A stretch of 64,000 nt of DNA from Pigmentiphaga kullae (lineage in GTDB: Bacteria > Pseudomonadota > Gammaproteobacteria > Burkholderiales > Burkholderiaceae_B). Numbering within the stretch: position 1 is the first letter of the stretch; each line of letters starts with the position of its first letter. The notes below the pieces were generated by a model, which saw only the letters and a list, made by a program, of their open reading frames with translations, ran no database searches and was not told the origin of the DNA. Position numbers and translations under genes: made by a program. Where the stretch lies: positions 434,001 through 498,000 of the forward strand of contig NZ_SGXC01000003.1 in assembly GCF_004216695.1 (NCBI RefSeq), written 5' to 3'. Of the stretch, positions 15,961 to 25,227 are shown piece by piece.

Positions 15961-18111
15961 TTATTTCGTGCCACGCAGCCGCAGCGCATTGAAGATCACC
16001 GAAGCCGAGCTCAGACTCATCGCCAGTGCCGCAATCATTGGCGACAGGAGCCAGCCAGTGAACGGATACAGAACCCCGGCGGCAATCGGTACGCCAATAC
16101 CGTTGTAGACGAAGGCAAACATCAGGTTCTGCCGCATATTGCGCACCGTATCGATGGAGACCTCGCGCGACGCCGCGATGCCGCGCAGGTCGCCCTTGAT
16201 CAGCGTGATCTGGCCGCTGTTCATTGCCACGTCAGTGCCCGTGCCCATGGCGACCCCGACGTCGGACTTTGCCAGCGCGGGAGCGTCATTGATGCCGTCT
16301 CCCGCCATGGCAACCACATGGCCTTCCTGCTGCAGCCGCGCCACCAGCGCCAGCTTGTCGGCGGGCTTGACCTCGCCATGCACTTCATCGATACCCAGCT
16401 TGGCCGCTACGGCCTTGGCGGTGGTGAGACCGTCTCCAGTCGCCATCACGATGCGCAGACCGCTGGCGTGCAGGGTTCGGATGGCGCCGGGCGTGCTGGC
16501 TTTGATGGGGTCGGTCACCGCCAGAATGCCCGCGAACCGTCCGTCGACAGCCAGGTGCATGATGCTGGCGCCTTCACCGCGCAGACGCTCTGCGTCAGCC
16601 CGCAGGGACGAAACCGCCACGCTTTCCTGCTCCATCAAGGCCGTGTTGCCCAATGCCAGCCGCCGTCCCTCGACCGTGCCGCGCACGCCGATGCCGCTGC
16701 CCGATTCGAAATCGGCCGGTTTGGCCAGCGGCAGGCCCCTGGCTCGCGCTGCGCTGACAATCGCATCTGCCAGCGGGTGTTCGCTGCCCTGGTCCAGACT
16801 GGCCGCCAGCCTCAGAACCTCATCGGGCGTGAAGCCGGGCGCCGCAACGGCGGTGTCGAACGCGGGTCTGCCTTCCGTCAGTGTGCCGGTCTTGTCCACG
16901 ATGAGGGTGTCCACCTCGCGCATCTTCTCGATGGCACCGGCATCGCGGAACAGCACTCCCTGCGTGGCGGCGCGCCCGGTGGCCACCATCACCGACATGG
17001 GGGTGGCCAGGCCCAGAGCACAGGGACAGGCGATGATCAGCACCGCCACGGCATTGATCAGCCCGAACACCCAGCTGGGCTCCGGCCCGAACAGGCCCCA
17101 GGCCAGAAAGGTAGCGATGGCGATCAGCACCACCGCCACGACGAACTTGCCCGCCACCACGTCGGCCATGCGCTGCATGGGAGCCTTGGAGCGCTGGGCC
17201 GAGGCGACCATCTGCACGATCTGCGACAGCATGGTGGCCGCGCCGATTTTTTCGGACCGCATGATCAGCGCGCCGCTGGTGTTCAGCGTGGCCCCGATCA
17301 ACGGGGCACCGGCACGCTTGGTCACCGGCACCGGTTCGCCGGTCAGCATGGATTCATCGACCGCGCTGCTGCCTTCGGTAACGATGCCATCGACCGGAAT
17401 TTTCTCGCCAGGGCGCACACGCAGCAGGTCGCCGACATGAACATGATTGAGCGGCACATCCTCTTCGCTGCCGTCCGCGTTGATGCGCCGCGCAGTCTTT
17501 GGCGCCAGGTCCAGCAGGGACTTGATGGCCGCCGAGGTCTGGGAGCGTGCCTTCAACTCGATAAGTTGGCCCATCATGGTCAGGGAAATGATGACCACCG
17601 CTGCCTCGAAGTACACGGCCACGCGGCCCATGGACATGAACGAGTCGGGGAAAGCGCCCGGCGCCACCGTGGCGACCACGCTGTAGACGAAGGCGGCGCC
17701 CGAGCCCAGGGCGATCAAGGTCCACATGTTCGGGCTGCGGTGGACGATCGATTGCCAGCCCCGCACGAAGAAGGGCCAGCCTGTCCACAGCACCACGGGC
17801 AGCGACAGCACGAATTCGACCCAGGTCTGGGTGGCCATGGCGAACCAGCCCAGACGATGGCCGAGCATGGCCAGGACGGTCACGATCAGAGTGAGGGGCA
17901 GCGTCCACCAAAAGCGGCGCTGAAAATCGATCAGCTCGCTGTTGTCTTCCTCGGCCAGCGGAATGATCGGCTCCAGCGTCATGCCGCACTTGGGGCAATT
18001 GCCGGGGTGGTCCTGCCGCACCTCGGGGTGCATGGGGCAGGTGTAAATGGTGCCAGCCGACGCATCACTCCGTTCTCCAGACTGATGATGGTCATGGTGA
18101 TGCGGATTCAT
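15961..18111 (-). CDS. Copper-type heavy-metal translocating P-type ATPase
   Basis: A 716-residue P1B-type ATPase that exports Cu(I) or a similar metal across the inner membrane. After a His-rich start (NPHHHDHHQ), the N-terminus carries a small metal-binding motif YTCPMHPEV...CPKCGM instead of a Cys-x-x-Cys HMA domain. TGEPVPV (actuator), the transmembrane [11 protein letters not shown] site, DKTGTLTEG with the phosphorylated Asp, EHPLADAI and [10 protein letters not shown] are all present. ATG 18111 is chosen over 18135 because GAGGGG stands just upstream of it. No CueR, CopZ or CopC gene is adjacent. A strong dyad lies 40 bp upstream. Confidence 0.93.
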   Translation of the reverse strand: MNPHHHDHHQSGERSDASAGTIYTCPMHPEVRQDHPGNCPKCGMTLEPIIPLAEEDNSELIDFQRRFWWTLPLTLIVTVLAMLGHRLGWFAMATQTWVEFVLSLPVVLWTGWPFFVRGWQSIVHRSPNMWTLIALGSGAAFVYSVVATVAPGAFPDSFMSMGRVAVYFEAAVVIISLTMMGQLIELKARSQTSAAIKSLLDLAPKTARRINADGSEEDVPLNHVHVGDLLRVRPGEKIPVDGIVTEGSSAVDESMLTGEPVPVTKRAGAPLIGATLNTSGALIMRSEKIGAATMLSQIVQMVASAQRSKAPMQRMADVVAGKFVVAVVLIAIATFLAWGLFGPEPSWVFGLINAVAVLIIACPCALGLATPMSVMVATGRAATQGVLFRDAGAIEKMREVDTLIVDKTGTLTEGRPAFDTAVAAPGFTPDEVLRLAASLDQGSEHPLADAIVSAARARGLPLAKPADFESGSGIGVRGTVEGRRLALGNTALMEQESVAVSSLRADAERLRGEGASIMHLAVDGRFAGILAVTDPIKASTPGAIRTLHASGLRIVMATGDGLTTAKAVAAKLGIDEVHGEVKPADKLALVARLQQEGHVVAMAGDGINDAPALAKSDVGVAMGTGTDVAMNSGQITLIKGDLRGIAASREVSIDTVRNMRQNLMFAFVYNGIGVPIAAGVLYPFTGWLLSPMIAALAMSLSSASVIFNALRLRGTK

Positions 18112-18150
18112 GCTGTTCCCCTCGCGCCAGATCAAGGCTTGATGCTCCGC

Positions 18151-18173
18151 CTTGACACTATGGGAATGTCAAG
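18151..18173 (-). promoter_or_regulatory. Dyad operator/-35 region of the P-type ATPase gene
   Basis: A perfect 7-bp inverted repeat, CTTGACA-N9-TGTCAAG, stands 40 bp upstream of the ATPase start. Its left arm, read on the minus strand, contains a consensus -35 (TTGACA). Operators placed between -35 and -10 are typical of metal-responsive MerR regulators, but no clear -10 at 19-20 bp spacing is seen. The regulator gene is not in this window. Confidence 0.5.
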
Positions 18174-18280
18174 TATTTTGTGCGTGATCCGAGTACAGGA
18201 TCGCATTGAGCACCTGCGAATATGCATGCAATCTTCATTCGTTGGCGTCAACACGACCTGGCCCAGCGCAACGACCGCCT

Positions 18281-18769
18281 CTAGTCCAGCGGAAACACCG
18301 CCTGGTCCGCGCAGGCGCGCAGCAGTTCGTCCACCGGCCCCTGGGGCAGCGTCATGCCGGGATCGATGTCTGACAGGGGGCGCAGCACGAAGGCGCGCTG
18401 GTGCATGCGGGGGTGGGGCAGGGTCAGCCGGGGCGTGTCCAGGCGCTGGCCGTCGTACGCCAGCAGGTCCAGGTCCAGCGTGCGGGGGGCGTTGCGATAG
18501 GGGCGTTCGCGGCCGTGGCGCCGTTCGATGTCCTGCAGCAGGTCCAGCAGCGCCAAGGGGGACAGCGTGGTGCGCACGCGCACGACGGCGTTGACGTAGT
18601 CCGGGCCGCTGGAGTCGATCGGCCCGGTGCGGTAGAAGCGCGAGAGCGCGTCCTGCCGTACCTGGGGATGGGCGGCCAGCGCGGCCAGCGCCTCGCGCAG
18701 GGTGGCGGCCGGATCGCCCAGGTTGGCGCCCAATCCCACCCAGGCCATCCGCCAGCCGGGGGCGTTCAT
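18281..18769 (-). CDS. folK: 2-amino-4-hydroxy-6-hydroxymethyldihydropteridine pyrophosphokinase
   Basis: A 162-residue cytosolic enzyme that transfers pyrophosphate from ATP to the pterin precursor in folate synthesis. AWVGLGANLGDPAATL is the N-terminal signature and RTLDLDLLAYDGQ, followed by LPHPRMHQRAFVL, is the HPPK signature. The ATG at 18769 overlaps the pcnB stop (ATGA), so it is translationally coupled to poly(A) polymerase, the same arrangement as pcnB-folK in other proteobacteria. The longer open frame to 19240 is a shadow of pcnB. Confidence 0.95.
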   Translation of the reverse strand: MNAPGWRMAWVGLGANLGDPAATLREALAALAAHPQVRQDALSRFYRTGPIDSSGPDYVNAVVRVRTTLSPLALLDLLQDIERRHGRERPYRNAPRTLDLDLLAYDGQRLDTPRLTLPHPRMHQRAFVLRPLSDIDPGMTLPQGPVDELLRACADQAVFPLD

Positions 18770-20169
18770 CCCGCTACCGGGGTGCCGCCTTCCGGGCCGC
18801 CCTCGGCGGGGCCGCCCTGGCGCGAACGGCCGCTGCGCCGGCGGCGCTTGCGGGGGGCCGCCGCTTCGCCGGCCGCGCGCGGCTGGCGGGCCAGGTCTTC
18901 CAGCATTTCGGCACGCGCCGCGTCGCTGGCGTCGGCCAGGTCCATCCACCATTGCGCCAGGGCGCTGTCGACCTCGCCGGCGGCGGCGCGCAATTGCAGG
19001 AAGTCGCAGGCGGCGCGAAAGCGCGGCTGTTCCAGCATGCGCCAGGCGCCCTTGCTCTGGCGCCGTTCGAAGCGCGGCTGCATGAACCAGATCTCGCGCA
19101 TGTCGGACACGAAGCGGCGCTGGATGGCGAGCTTCTCGGTCTGGTCGTCCAGCACGGAATCCACGGCCATGCCCAGGGCGGGCATGGCAGGCTCGCCGTC
19201 GGCGCGGTACTGCTGCCAGCGGTGGTTGACCTGCTGCCACAGCAGCGCGGCGAACAGGAAGCTGGGGCTGACCGACTTGCCGCTGCGCACGCGCACGTCG
19301 GTGCGCTCCAGAGCCAGCTTCACGAAGCGCTCGCCCCCAGGCTGTTCCAGCACCACGTCCAGCAGCGGCAACAGGCCCTTGTGCAGGCCCTCGGCGCGCA
19401 GCCGGCGCAGGCAGTCCAGCGCGTGGCCGCAGGTCAGCATCTTCAGCATCTCGTCGAACAGCCGCGAGGCGGGCACGTTCTCGATCAGGTGGGCCATCTC
19501 GCGGATGGGCGCGAGCGTGGCCGGCGCGATGGTGAAGTCCAGCTTGGCGGCGAAGCGCATGCCGCGCAGCATGCGGACCGGATCCTCGCGATAGCGCTTG
19601 GAGGCGTCGCCGATGATGCTGACGGTCTTCTTCTTCAGGTCGGCCACGCCGTCGTGGTAGTCGATGACGATCTCGGTGGCCGGGTCGTAGTACAGCGCGT
19701 TCAGCGTGAAGTCCCGCCGGGCGGCGTCTTCCTCCAGCGTACCGAAGACGTTGTCGCGCAGGATGCGGCCGTGCTCGTCGGTGGTCTGTTCGTCCGAGCC
19801 CGAGGCGCGGAAGGTGGAGGTCTCGATGATCTCCTGGCCGAACACCACGTGCACCAGGCGGAAGCGGCGGCCGATGATGCGGGCGCGGCGGAACAGCGGC
19901 TGTATCTGTTCCGGCGTGGCGTTGGTGGCCACGTCGAAATCCTTGGGCTGGGCGCCCACGATCAGGTCGCGTACGGCGCCGCCGACGATGTAGGCCTCGA
20001 AGCCGTTCTCGTGCAGCACGTCGCAGACCTTGATCGCATGGCGCGAGACCAGCCGGCGGTCGATGCCGTGCTTGGCCTGGGGCACGCGCAGGGGCGCATG
20101 CCGCTTGACGCTCAGGATGGGGCGCGCCGCGCGGGGGGTGAACAGCTTGCTGATGAGCTTCTTGATCAT
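18766..20169 (-). CDS. pcnB: Poly(A) polymerase I
   Basis: A 467-residue nucleotidyltransferase that adds poly(A) tails to RNA 3' ends and so promotes RNA decay. The class-II head domain shows YIVGGAVRDLIVG and KDFDVATNATPEQ, the acidic metal site, followed by the RNA-binding helices (REDPVRMLRGMRFAAKLDF). The N-terminus is basic, as expected for PcnB, and the C-terminus ends in an Arg-rich tail (RKRRRRSGRSRQ) likely to contact RNA. It overlaps the HAD gene upstream (ATGA) and folK downstream, giving a tight hda-HAD-pcnB-folK operon. Confidence 0.95.
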   Translation of the reverse strand: MIKKLISKLFTPRAARPILSVKRHAPLRVPQAKHGIDRRLVSRHAIKVCDVLHENGFEAYIVGGAVRDLIVGAQPKDFDVATNATPEQIQPLFRRARIIGRRFRLVHVVFGQEIIETSTFRASGSDEQTTDEHGRILRDNVFGTLEEDAARRDFTLNALYYDPATEIVIDYHDGVADLKKKTVSIIGDASKRYREDPVRMLRGMRFAAKLDFTIAPATLAPIREMAHLIENVPASRLFDEMLKMLTCGHALDCLRRLRAEGLHKGLLPLLDVVLEQPGGERFVKLALERTDVRVRSGKSVSPSFLFAALLWQQVNHRWQQYRADGEPAMPALGMAVDSVLDDQTEKLAIQRRFVSDMREIWFMQPRFERRQSKGAWRMLEQPRFRAACDFLQLRAAAGEVDSALAQWWMDLADASDAARAEMLEDLARQPRAAGEAAAPRKRRRRSGRSRQGGPAEGGPEGGTPVAG

Positions 20170-20858
20170 GCGAACAGGTCCGTGATGCGCCAGCCCCGTT
20201 CGCGCGCCAGTTCGCGCAGCGCGGCGGATGGGTTGGCGGCGACCGGGTCGGTCACCGCTTCGAGCAGCGGGACGTCGTTCATCGAGTCGCTATAGAAGAA
20301 AGACTGGCGGAAATCCGACAACTGCCAGCCGTGGCCGGCCAGCCACTGGTTGACGCGCACCACCTTGCCTTCGCGGAAGCACGGGATGCCCTGAATGCGG
20401 CCGGTGTAGCGGCCGGCGGTGTATTCCGGCTCGGTGCCCAGCAGCACGGGAATGCCGAAGGCGCGCGCGATGGGCGCGGTCACGAAGGTGTTGGTCGAGG
20501 TGGCGATGGCGCACAGGTCGCCCGCCTCCAGGTGTTCGCGCACCAGTGCGACGGCCTGCCCGGAGATGGCCGGGCGGATCACCTCGGCCATGAAGTCCTC
20601 GTGCCAGCGGGCCAGGTCGTAGGGGGTGTTGCGGGCCAGCAGGCCCAGCATGAACTCGGCCGATTCCATCGCGGTCAGCTTGCCCTCGTCGTAGCGCCGC
20701 ATCAGCTCCTCGTTCCGGGCGCAGGCGGCGGCGGGGTCGCCGACGTGGCCGGCGCGGGCGAGGAAATCGGCCCACCGGTAGTCGCTGTCGAGCGGCAGCA
20801 GGGTATGGTCCAGGTCGAACAGGGCGAGGCGGGCAGGCGGCGCTTGGGTGGGGGTCAT
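20166..20858 (-). CDS. HAD-superfamily IB phosphatase (SerB-like)
   Basis: A 230-residue HAD hydrolase. Motif I is LALFDLDHTL (Asp15 and Asp17), motif II AIATSTNTFV and motif III YSDSMNDVPLL. The helical cap between residues ~40 and 100 and the C-terminal NPSAALRELARERGW are typical of subfamily IB, close to phosphoserine or histidinol-phosphate phosphatases. Relatives in betaproteobacteria next to pcnB are sometimes proposed as histidinol phosphatases; that is only a possibility here. It overlaps hda by 4 bp and pcnB by 4 bp. Confidence 0.88.
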   Translation of the reverse strand: MTPTQAPPARLALFDLDHTLLPLDSDYRWADFLARAGHVGDPAAACARNEELMRRYDEGKLTAMESAEFMLGLLARNTPYDLARWHEDFMAEVIRPAISGQAVALVREHLEAGDLCAIATSTNTFVTAPIARAFGIPVLLGTEPEYTAGRYTGRIQGIPCFREGKVVRVNQWLAGHGWQLSDFRQSFFYSDSMNDVPLLEAVTDPVAANPSAALRELARERGWRITDLFA

Positions 20859-21577
20859 GACAACGAAGAATACGACTGAATGGAGGACGGTTGGGGCTGT
20901 TCGGCCAGCATGGCGCGCAACAGCGGCAGCGTGATCGGGCGCTTGGCCGCCAGCGAATAGCGGTCCAGGGCGTCGAGCAGGGCTGCCAGCTGGCGCATGT
21001 CCCGCTCGTAATGGGTAAGAATCCAGTTCACCACCTCGGGCGCGAGCTGCAGCCCGCGGCTGGCGGCCTGGCGGATCAGGGCGTCGGTCTTTTCGGCATC
21101 GGACAGCACTTCCAGCCGGAAGACCAGGTCCCAGCCCAGGCGGGTGCGCAGGTCCTCGCGGATCTCGAGCTGGCCCGGAGCGCGTTCGCCGGCCACGATC
21201 AGCGACAGGGCGATGTCGGTGGCCGAGGTTTCGCGCCAGCGGTTGTACAGCGAGAACACGCAGGCCAGCCGGGGTTCGTCCAGCAGGTGCAGGTCGTCGA
21301 TGGCGATCAGCGCGGGGCGGACGTCGGATTCCTCGGGCTGGGCGGTGCGGCGGTAGGCCGACACGGGGCTGTGGCTGTCCAGGTAGATCGCGCCCGGCCG
21401 GTCGGACAGGGCGCGCAGCAGGTGGGTGCGGCCGCAGCCGGCGGGGCCCCAGAGGTAGACGGCCCGGCCCGGCGCCAGCGCGCGCAGGCTCGCCAGGGCC
21501 TCGGTATTGGGGCCCGCGACATAGTTTTCCAGGGACGGAGCCGGCGCGGCAAGAACGTCGAGTAGCAACTGCTTCAT
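20855..21577 (-). CDS. hda: DnaA regulatory inactivator Hda
   Basis: A 240-residue AAA+ protein related to DnaA domain III. With the DNA-loaded sliding clamp it stimulates ATP hydrolysis on DnaA and blocks re-initiation of replication. LWGPAGCGRTHLLRAL is the Walker A region, with Arg in place of the usual Lys, as I recall for E. coli Hda. ALIAIDDLHLLDE is Walker B, and the C-terminal part has the sensor-2 region. KQLLLDV at the N-terminus is where clamp-binding motifs of the QL-x-L type sit. It is first in the hda-HAD-pcnB-folK operon and divergent from purM. Confidence 0.92.
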   Translation of the reverse strand: MKQLLLDVLAAPAPSLENYVAGPNTEALASLRALAPGRAVYLWGPAGCGRTHLLRALSDRPGAIYLDSHSPVSAYRRTAQPEESDVRPALIAIDDLHLLDEPRLACVFSLYNRWRETSATDIALSLIVAGERAPGQLEIREDLRTRLGWDLVFRLEVLSDAEKTDALIRQAASRGLQLAPEVVNWILTHYERDMRQLAALLDALDRYSLAAKRPITLPLLRAMLAEQPQPSSIQSYSSLS

Positions 21578-21824
21578 GGGGTGCGGCTAAGAGACCCGCA
21601 GCGTCGGACGATCATGGCGTTGGGTGGCGACAGGTCGGGCCGGGCAAGGCTGCGCAGGCAGAAAAGGAACGCGGGGCGCGGCGGGTGCCACCGGGAATTG
21701 ACCCGATGTAAATCCCTGTCCGCTGCATGGGAATACCAATCATCGTAAAATTATAGCTTTCAGGCGGTCCCGGCTGGTTTTTTTGCCGCGAAAGCCCGCG
21801 CCCATCCACTTTTCGGTCCATCCC

Positions 21825-22874
21825 ATGTCCGCACAACAACCCAGCGCTTCCTCTCTAACCTACCGCGACGCGGGCGTCGACATCGACGCGGGCGATGCCC
21901 TGGTCGAGCGCATCAAGCCCCTCGCCAAGCGCACCATGCGCGAAGGAGTGCTGGCCGGCATTGGCGGATTCGGGGCCCTGTTCGAGGTGCCCAAGAAGTA
22001 CCGCGAGCCCGTGCTGGTGTCGGGCACCGACGGCGTGGGCACCAAGCTGCGCCTGGCGTTCTCGTGGAACAAGCACGACACCGTGGGCATCGACCTGGTG
22101 GCCATGAGCGTGAACGACATCCTGGTGCAGGGCGCCGAGCCGCTGTTCTTCCTGGACTACTTCGCCTGCGGCCGCCTGTCGGTGGACACGGCCGCCACGG
22201 TCGTCGGCGGCATCGCCAAGGGCTGCGAGCTGGCCGGCTGCGCGCTGATCGGCGGCGAAACCGCCGAGATGCCCGGCATGTATCCCGACGGCGAATACGA
22301 CCTGGCGGGCTTCGCCGTCGGCGCGGTCGAGAAGTCGCAGGCCATCGACGGCAGCCGCATCCAGCCCGGTGATGCCGTGCTGGGCCTGGCCTCGAGCGGC
22401 GCGCACTCCAACGGCTATTCGCTGGTGCGCAAGATCATCGAACGCGCCGGCGCCACGCCGGACCAGGACTTCCACGGCCAGCCGCTGCGCGACGTCGTCA
22501 TGGCGCCCACGCGCATCTACGTCAAGCAGGTGCTGGCGGCCATCGCCAAGCACGAGATCAAGGGCCTGGCCCACATCACCGGCGGCGGCCTGCTGGACAA
22601 CGTACCGCGCATCCTGCGCCCCGGCCTGGCCGCGCGCCTGCACCGCGATGCGTGGAAGATGCCCGAACTGTTCACGTGGCTGCAACGCGAAGGCCAGGTG
22701 GCCGACACCGAGATGCACCGCGTTTTCAATTGCGGCATCGGCATGGTGGTGGTGGTCTCGGCCGACCAGGCCGACGCCGTGGCCGCAACGCTGCGCGACC
22801 AAGGCGAAACCGTCTACCGCCTGGGCGAAATCGTCGACCAACAACCCGGCACCGCCCAAACCGAAGTGGTGTAA
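21825..22874 (+). CDS. purM: Phosphoribosylformylglycinamidine cyclo-ligase
   Basis: A 349-residue enzyme of purine synthesis that closes the imidazole ring of AIR using [19 protein letters not shown] (substrate/ATP loop), [20 protein letters not shown] and [19 protein letters not shown] are signature stretches. The start is ATG 21825 ([17 protein letters not shown]), giving the family's usual length; the upstream TTG at 21783 is unlikely. A likely -10, TAAAATTAT, lies near 21745. The 247-bp gap to hda holds both promoters and no other gene. The gene is followed by an inverted pair of intergenic repeats and converges with hisC. Confidence 0.96.
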   Translation: MSAQQPSASSLTYRDAGVDIDAGDALVERIKPLAKRTMREGVLAGIGGFGALFEVPKKYREPVLVSGTDGVGTKLRLAFSWNKHDTVGIDLVAMSVNDILVQGAEPLFFLDYFACGRLSVDTAATVVGGIAKGCELAGCALIGGETAEMPGMYPDGEYDLAGFAVGAVEKSQAIDGSRIQPGDAVLGLASSGAHSNGYSLVRKIIERAGATPDQDFHGQPLRDVVMAPTRIYVKQVLAAIAKHEIKGLAHITGGGLLDNVPRILRPGLAARLHRDAWKMPELFTWLQREGQVADTEMHRVFNCGIGMVVVVSADQADAVAATLRDQGETVYRLGEIVDQQPGTAQTEVV

Positions 22875-22875
22875 G

Positions 22876-23076
22876 CCCACCCCTACCCGCTGACGCGGGC
22901 CCCTCAAGGGGCGACCCTGGCGGACCGGCAAAGCCGGATCCGCGGCGCCCAGGATCAAAGCAAGCATGCGGTGCTCCGCACCGAGAACGACGACACAGAC
23001 CACGACACGGTGGATCCGGCTCTGCCGGTCCACCGCCGTCGGCCCCCTGGGGGGCGCGCGTCAGCGCGTAGGGGGG
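22876..23076. repeat. Intergenic hairpin repeats, inverted pair c with linker
   Basis: A plus-oriented unit (22876-22956) and a minus-oriented unit (23009-23076) face each other between the convergent genes purM and hisC. They flank a ~52-bp linker containing GCAAGCATGCGGTGCTCCGC. The same three-part layout, linker included, recurs at 27.9-28.1 kb. The right unit overlaps the end of hisC and supplies its PPTR tail and stop codon. Confidence 0.85.
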
Positions 23077-24125
23077 ATATCCCTCAATGCACCCAGCAGC
23101 GCATCGCATTCGGCATCGGTGCCGACCGTGATGCGCAGGTACTGGTCGATGCGCGGCTGCTTGAAATGCCGCACCAGCACCTTGCGGTCGCGCAGCGCCT
23201 GCAGCAGGGCCGCGCCATCGTGGCCGGGGTGGCGCGCAAAGACGAAGTTGGCGGCCGACGGCAGCACCTCGAAACCCAGTTCTTCCAGCCTGGCGGTCAA
23301 GCGCACGCGCGAGGCGATGACGGCCTGGCGGGTACGGTCGAAATAGGCGGTGTCTTCCATGGCCGCCGTCGCGCCGGCCAGGGCCAGGCGGTCGAGCGGA
23401 TAGGAATTGAAGCTGCTCTTGACCCGTTCCAGCCCTTCGACCAGGTGCGGCTGGCCGATGGCATAGCCGACCCGCAGGCCCGCCAGCGAGCGCGCCTTGG
23501 ACAGCGTCTGCACCACCAGCAGGTTGGGGTGGGCCGCCACCAGCGGGACGGCCGACGTGCCGCCGAAATCGACGTAGGCTTCATCCACCACCACGACCGA
23601 ATCCGGATTCGCCTTCAGCAGCGCCTCGATGTCCTCCAGGGGCAGCAGGCGGCCGGTGGGGGCGTTGGGATTGGGGAAGATGATCCCGCCGTTCGGCTGG
23701 CCGTAGTCCTGCACGCGCAGGGACAGGTCGTCGGCCAGCGGCACGGTGCGGTAGTCGATGCCGTACAGGCCGCAGTAGACCGGGTAGAAGCTGTAGGTGA
23801 CGTCCGGGAACAGCAGTGGCAGGTCGTGCTTGAGCAGGCCGATGAACACGTGGGCCAGCACCTCGTCCGAACTGTTGCCGACGAAGACCTGGTCGGCCTG
23901 CACGCCGTGGAAGCGGGCCACCGCGGCCTTGAACACGTTGGCGTCGGGATCGGGATAGCGCCGCAGCGTCTCGTTGGTGGCCTGGCGTATGGCTTCCAGG
24001 GCACGCGGCGAGGGCGGATACGGGTTCTCGTTCGTGTTGAGTTTGACGAGTCCGTCTATCTGCGGTTGTTCGCCGGGGACATAGGGCGTCAGTTGCTGAG
24101 CGACGCGGCTCCAGTACCTGTTCAT
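23061..24125 (-). CDS. hisC: Histidinol-phosphate aminotransferase
   Basis: A 354-residue PLP-dependent aminotransferase of histidine synthesis, converting imidazole-acetol phosphate to histidinol phosphate. [20 protein letters not shown] is the N-terminal signature, [11 protein letters not shown] binds PLP, and [18 protein letters not shown] carries the Schiff-base Lys and the following Arg. ATG 24125 begins [11 protein letters not shown]; the frame is open further upstream without signal. It stands apart from other his genes, so it may be one of two HisC paralogues in the genome. Its last four residues, PPTR, are read from an intergenic repeat. Confidence 0.93.
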   Translation of the reverse strand: MNRYWSRVAQQLTPYVPGEQPQIDGLVKLNTNENPYPPSPRALEAIRQATNETLRRYPDPDANVFKAAVARFHGVQADQVFVGNSSDEVLAHVFIGLLKHDLPLLFPDVTYSFYPVYCGLYGIDYRTVPLADDLSLRVQDYGQPNGGIIFPNPNAPTGRLLPLEDIEALLKANPDSVVVVDEAYVDFGGTSAVPLVAAHPNLLVVQTLSKARSLAGLRVGYAIGQPHLVEGLERVKSSFNSYPLDRLALAGATAAMEDTAYFDRTRQAVIASRVRLTARLEELGFEVLPSAANFVFARHPGHDGAALLQALRDRKVLVRHFKQPRIDQYLRITVGTDAECDALLGALRDIPPTR

Positions 24126-24239
24126 GAATCTGGTCTTCGAAAGCGCAAAGCGCGGCAACGGACCGCGCACGCATCCAGCATAGCAGGGCCGGCGTCCCGG
24201 CGCACGCCGCGGCCGGCCGGGCGTGGCGCGGGCGCGCCG

Positions 24240-25214
24240 TCAGCGCGGATCGCCGGCCGCTTCCAGGGATGCGTCCAGCGTCGCGGCCGCCGCGTCGATC
24301 ACGCGCGCCGTGCTGTCCGGCGCCAGGCAGTCCACCGCCAGCCGGTCGGGCAGGGCGCGCAGCCAGGTGATCTGGCGCTTGGCCAGTTGCCGGGTGGCGG
24401 CGATCGCCTGGCCGCGCATCTCGGCGCCGTGGACTTCCCCGGCCAGATAGCTCCAGGCCTGGCGGTAGCCCACGCAGCGTATGGACGGCAGGTCGGGGCT
24501 CAGGTCGCCGCGCGCGCGCAGGCGACGCACTTCGTCCACCAGGCCCGCTTCCAGCATGGCGTCGAAGCGCTGTTCGATGCGGGCGTGCAGGCCTGCGCGC
24601 TCGGACGGCTCCAGACTGAGATTGACGTAGCGCAGCCCCGCGTCGGCGGGCGCGGCCTGGCCGGTCAACAGGGCCGACATGGGTTGGCCTGTCAGCGCGT
24701 GGATCTCCAGCGCGCGCTGGATGCGCTGGCTGTCGTTGGGCGAGAGCCGCGCGGCGGTGACCGGATCGAGGCGCGCCAGTTCGGCGTGCATGGCCGGCCA
24801 GCCGACGTCGGCGGCGCGCGCGTTCAACTGTGCGCGCAAGACGGCGTCCGCCTGCGGCAGGTTGTCCAGGCCCTCGCGCAGCGCCTTGAAATACATCATG
24901 GTGCCGCCCGCCAGCAGCGGAATGCGGCCCCGGCCGCGGATGTCGGCGATCAGGCGCAGGGTCTCGGCGCGGAACTGGCCGGCCGAGAAACTCTCGGCCG
25001 GATCGCGGATGTCCAGCAGGTGCTGCGGCACGCGCCGGCGTTCCTCCCGGCCGGGCTTGGCCGTGCCGATGTCCATGCCGCGATAGATGGTGGCGGAATC
25101 GACGTTGACGATCTCGAGCGGCCAGCGGTCGGCCAGCGCCAGCGTGGCCGCGCTCTTGCCGGCGGCGGTGGGGCCCATCAGGCACAGGATGGGAGGGGAG
25201 CCGCGGTCGGCCAT
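24240..25214 (-). CDS. miaA: tRNA dimethylallyltransferase
   Basis: A 324-residue enzyme that transfers a dimethylallyl group to A37 of tRNAs reading UNN codons. [16 protein letters not shown] is the P-loop, [17 protein letters not shown] the signature that follows, and [23 protein letters not shown] and [11 protein letters not shown] further family motifs. The start may be ATG 25214 (taken here) or GTG 25238, which would overlap the mutL stop by 11 bp; neither has a strong ribosome-binding site. mutL-miaA adjacency is widespread in proteobacteria. Confidence 0.95.
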   Translation of the reverse strand: MADRGSPPILCLMGPTAAGKSAATLALADRWPLEIVNVDSATIYRGMDIGTAKPGREERRRVPQHLLDIRDPAESFSAGQFRAETLRLIADIRGRGRIPLLAGGTMMYFKALREGLDNLPQADAVLRAQLNARAADVGWPAMHAELARLDPVTAARLSPNDSQRIQRALEIHALTGQPMSALLTGQAAPADAGLRYVNLSLEPSERAGLHARIEQRFDAMLEAGLVDEVRRLRARGDLSPDLPSIRCVGYRQAWSYLAGEVHGAEMRGQAIAATRQLAKRQITWLRALPDRLAVDCLAPDSTARVIDAAAATLDASLEAAGDPR

Positions 25215-25227
25215 CTTCGGTGCGGAC

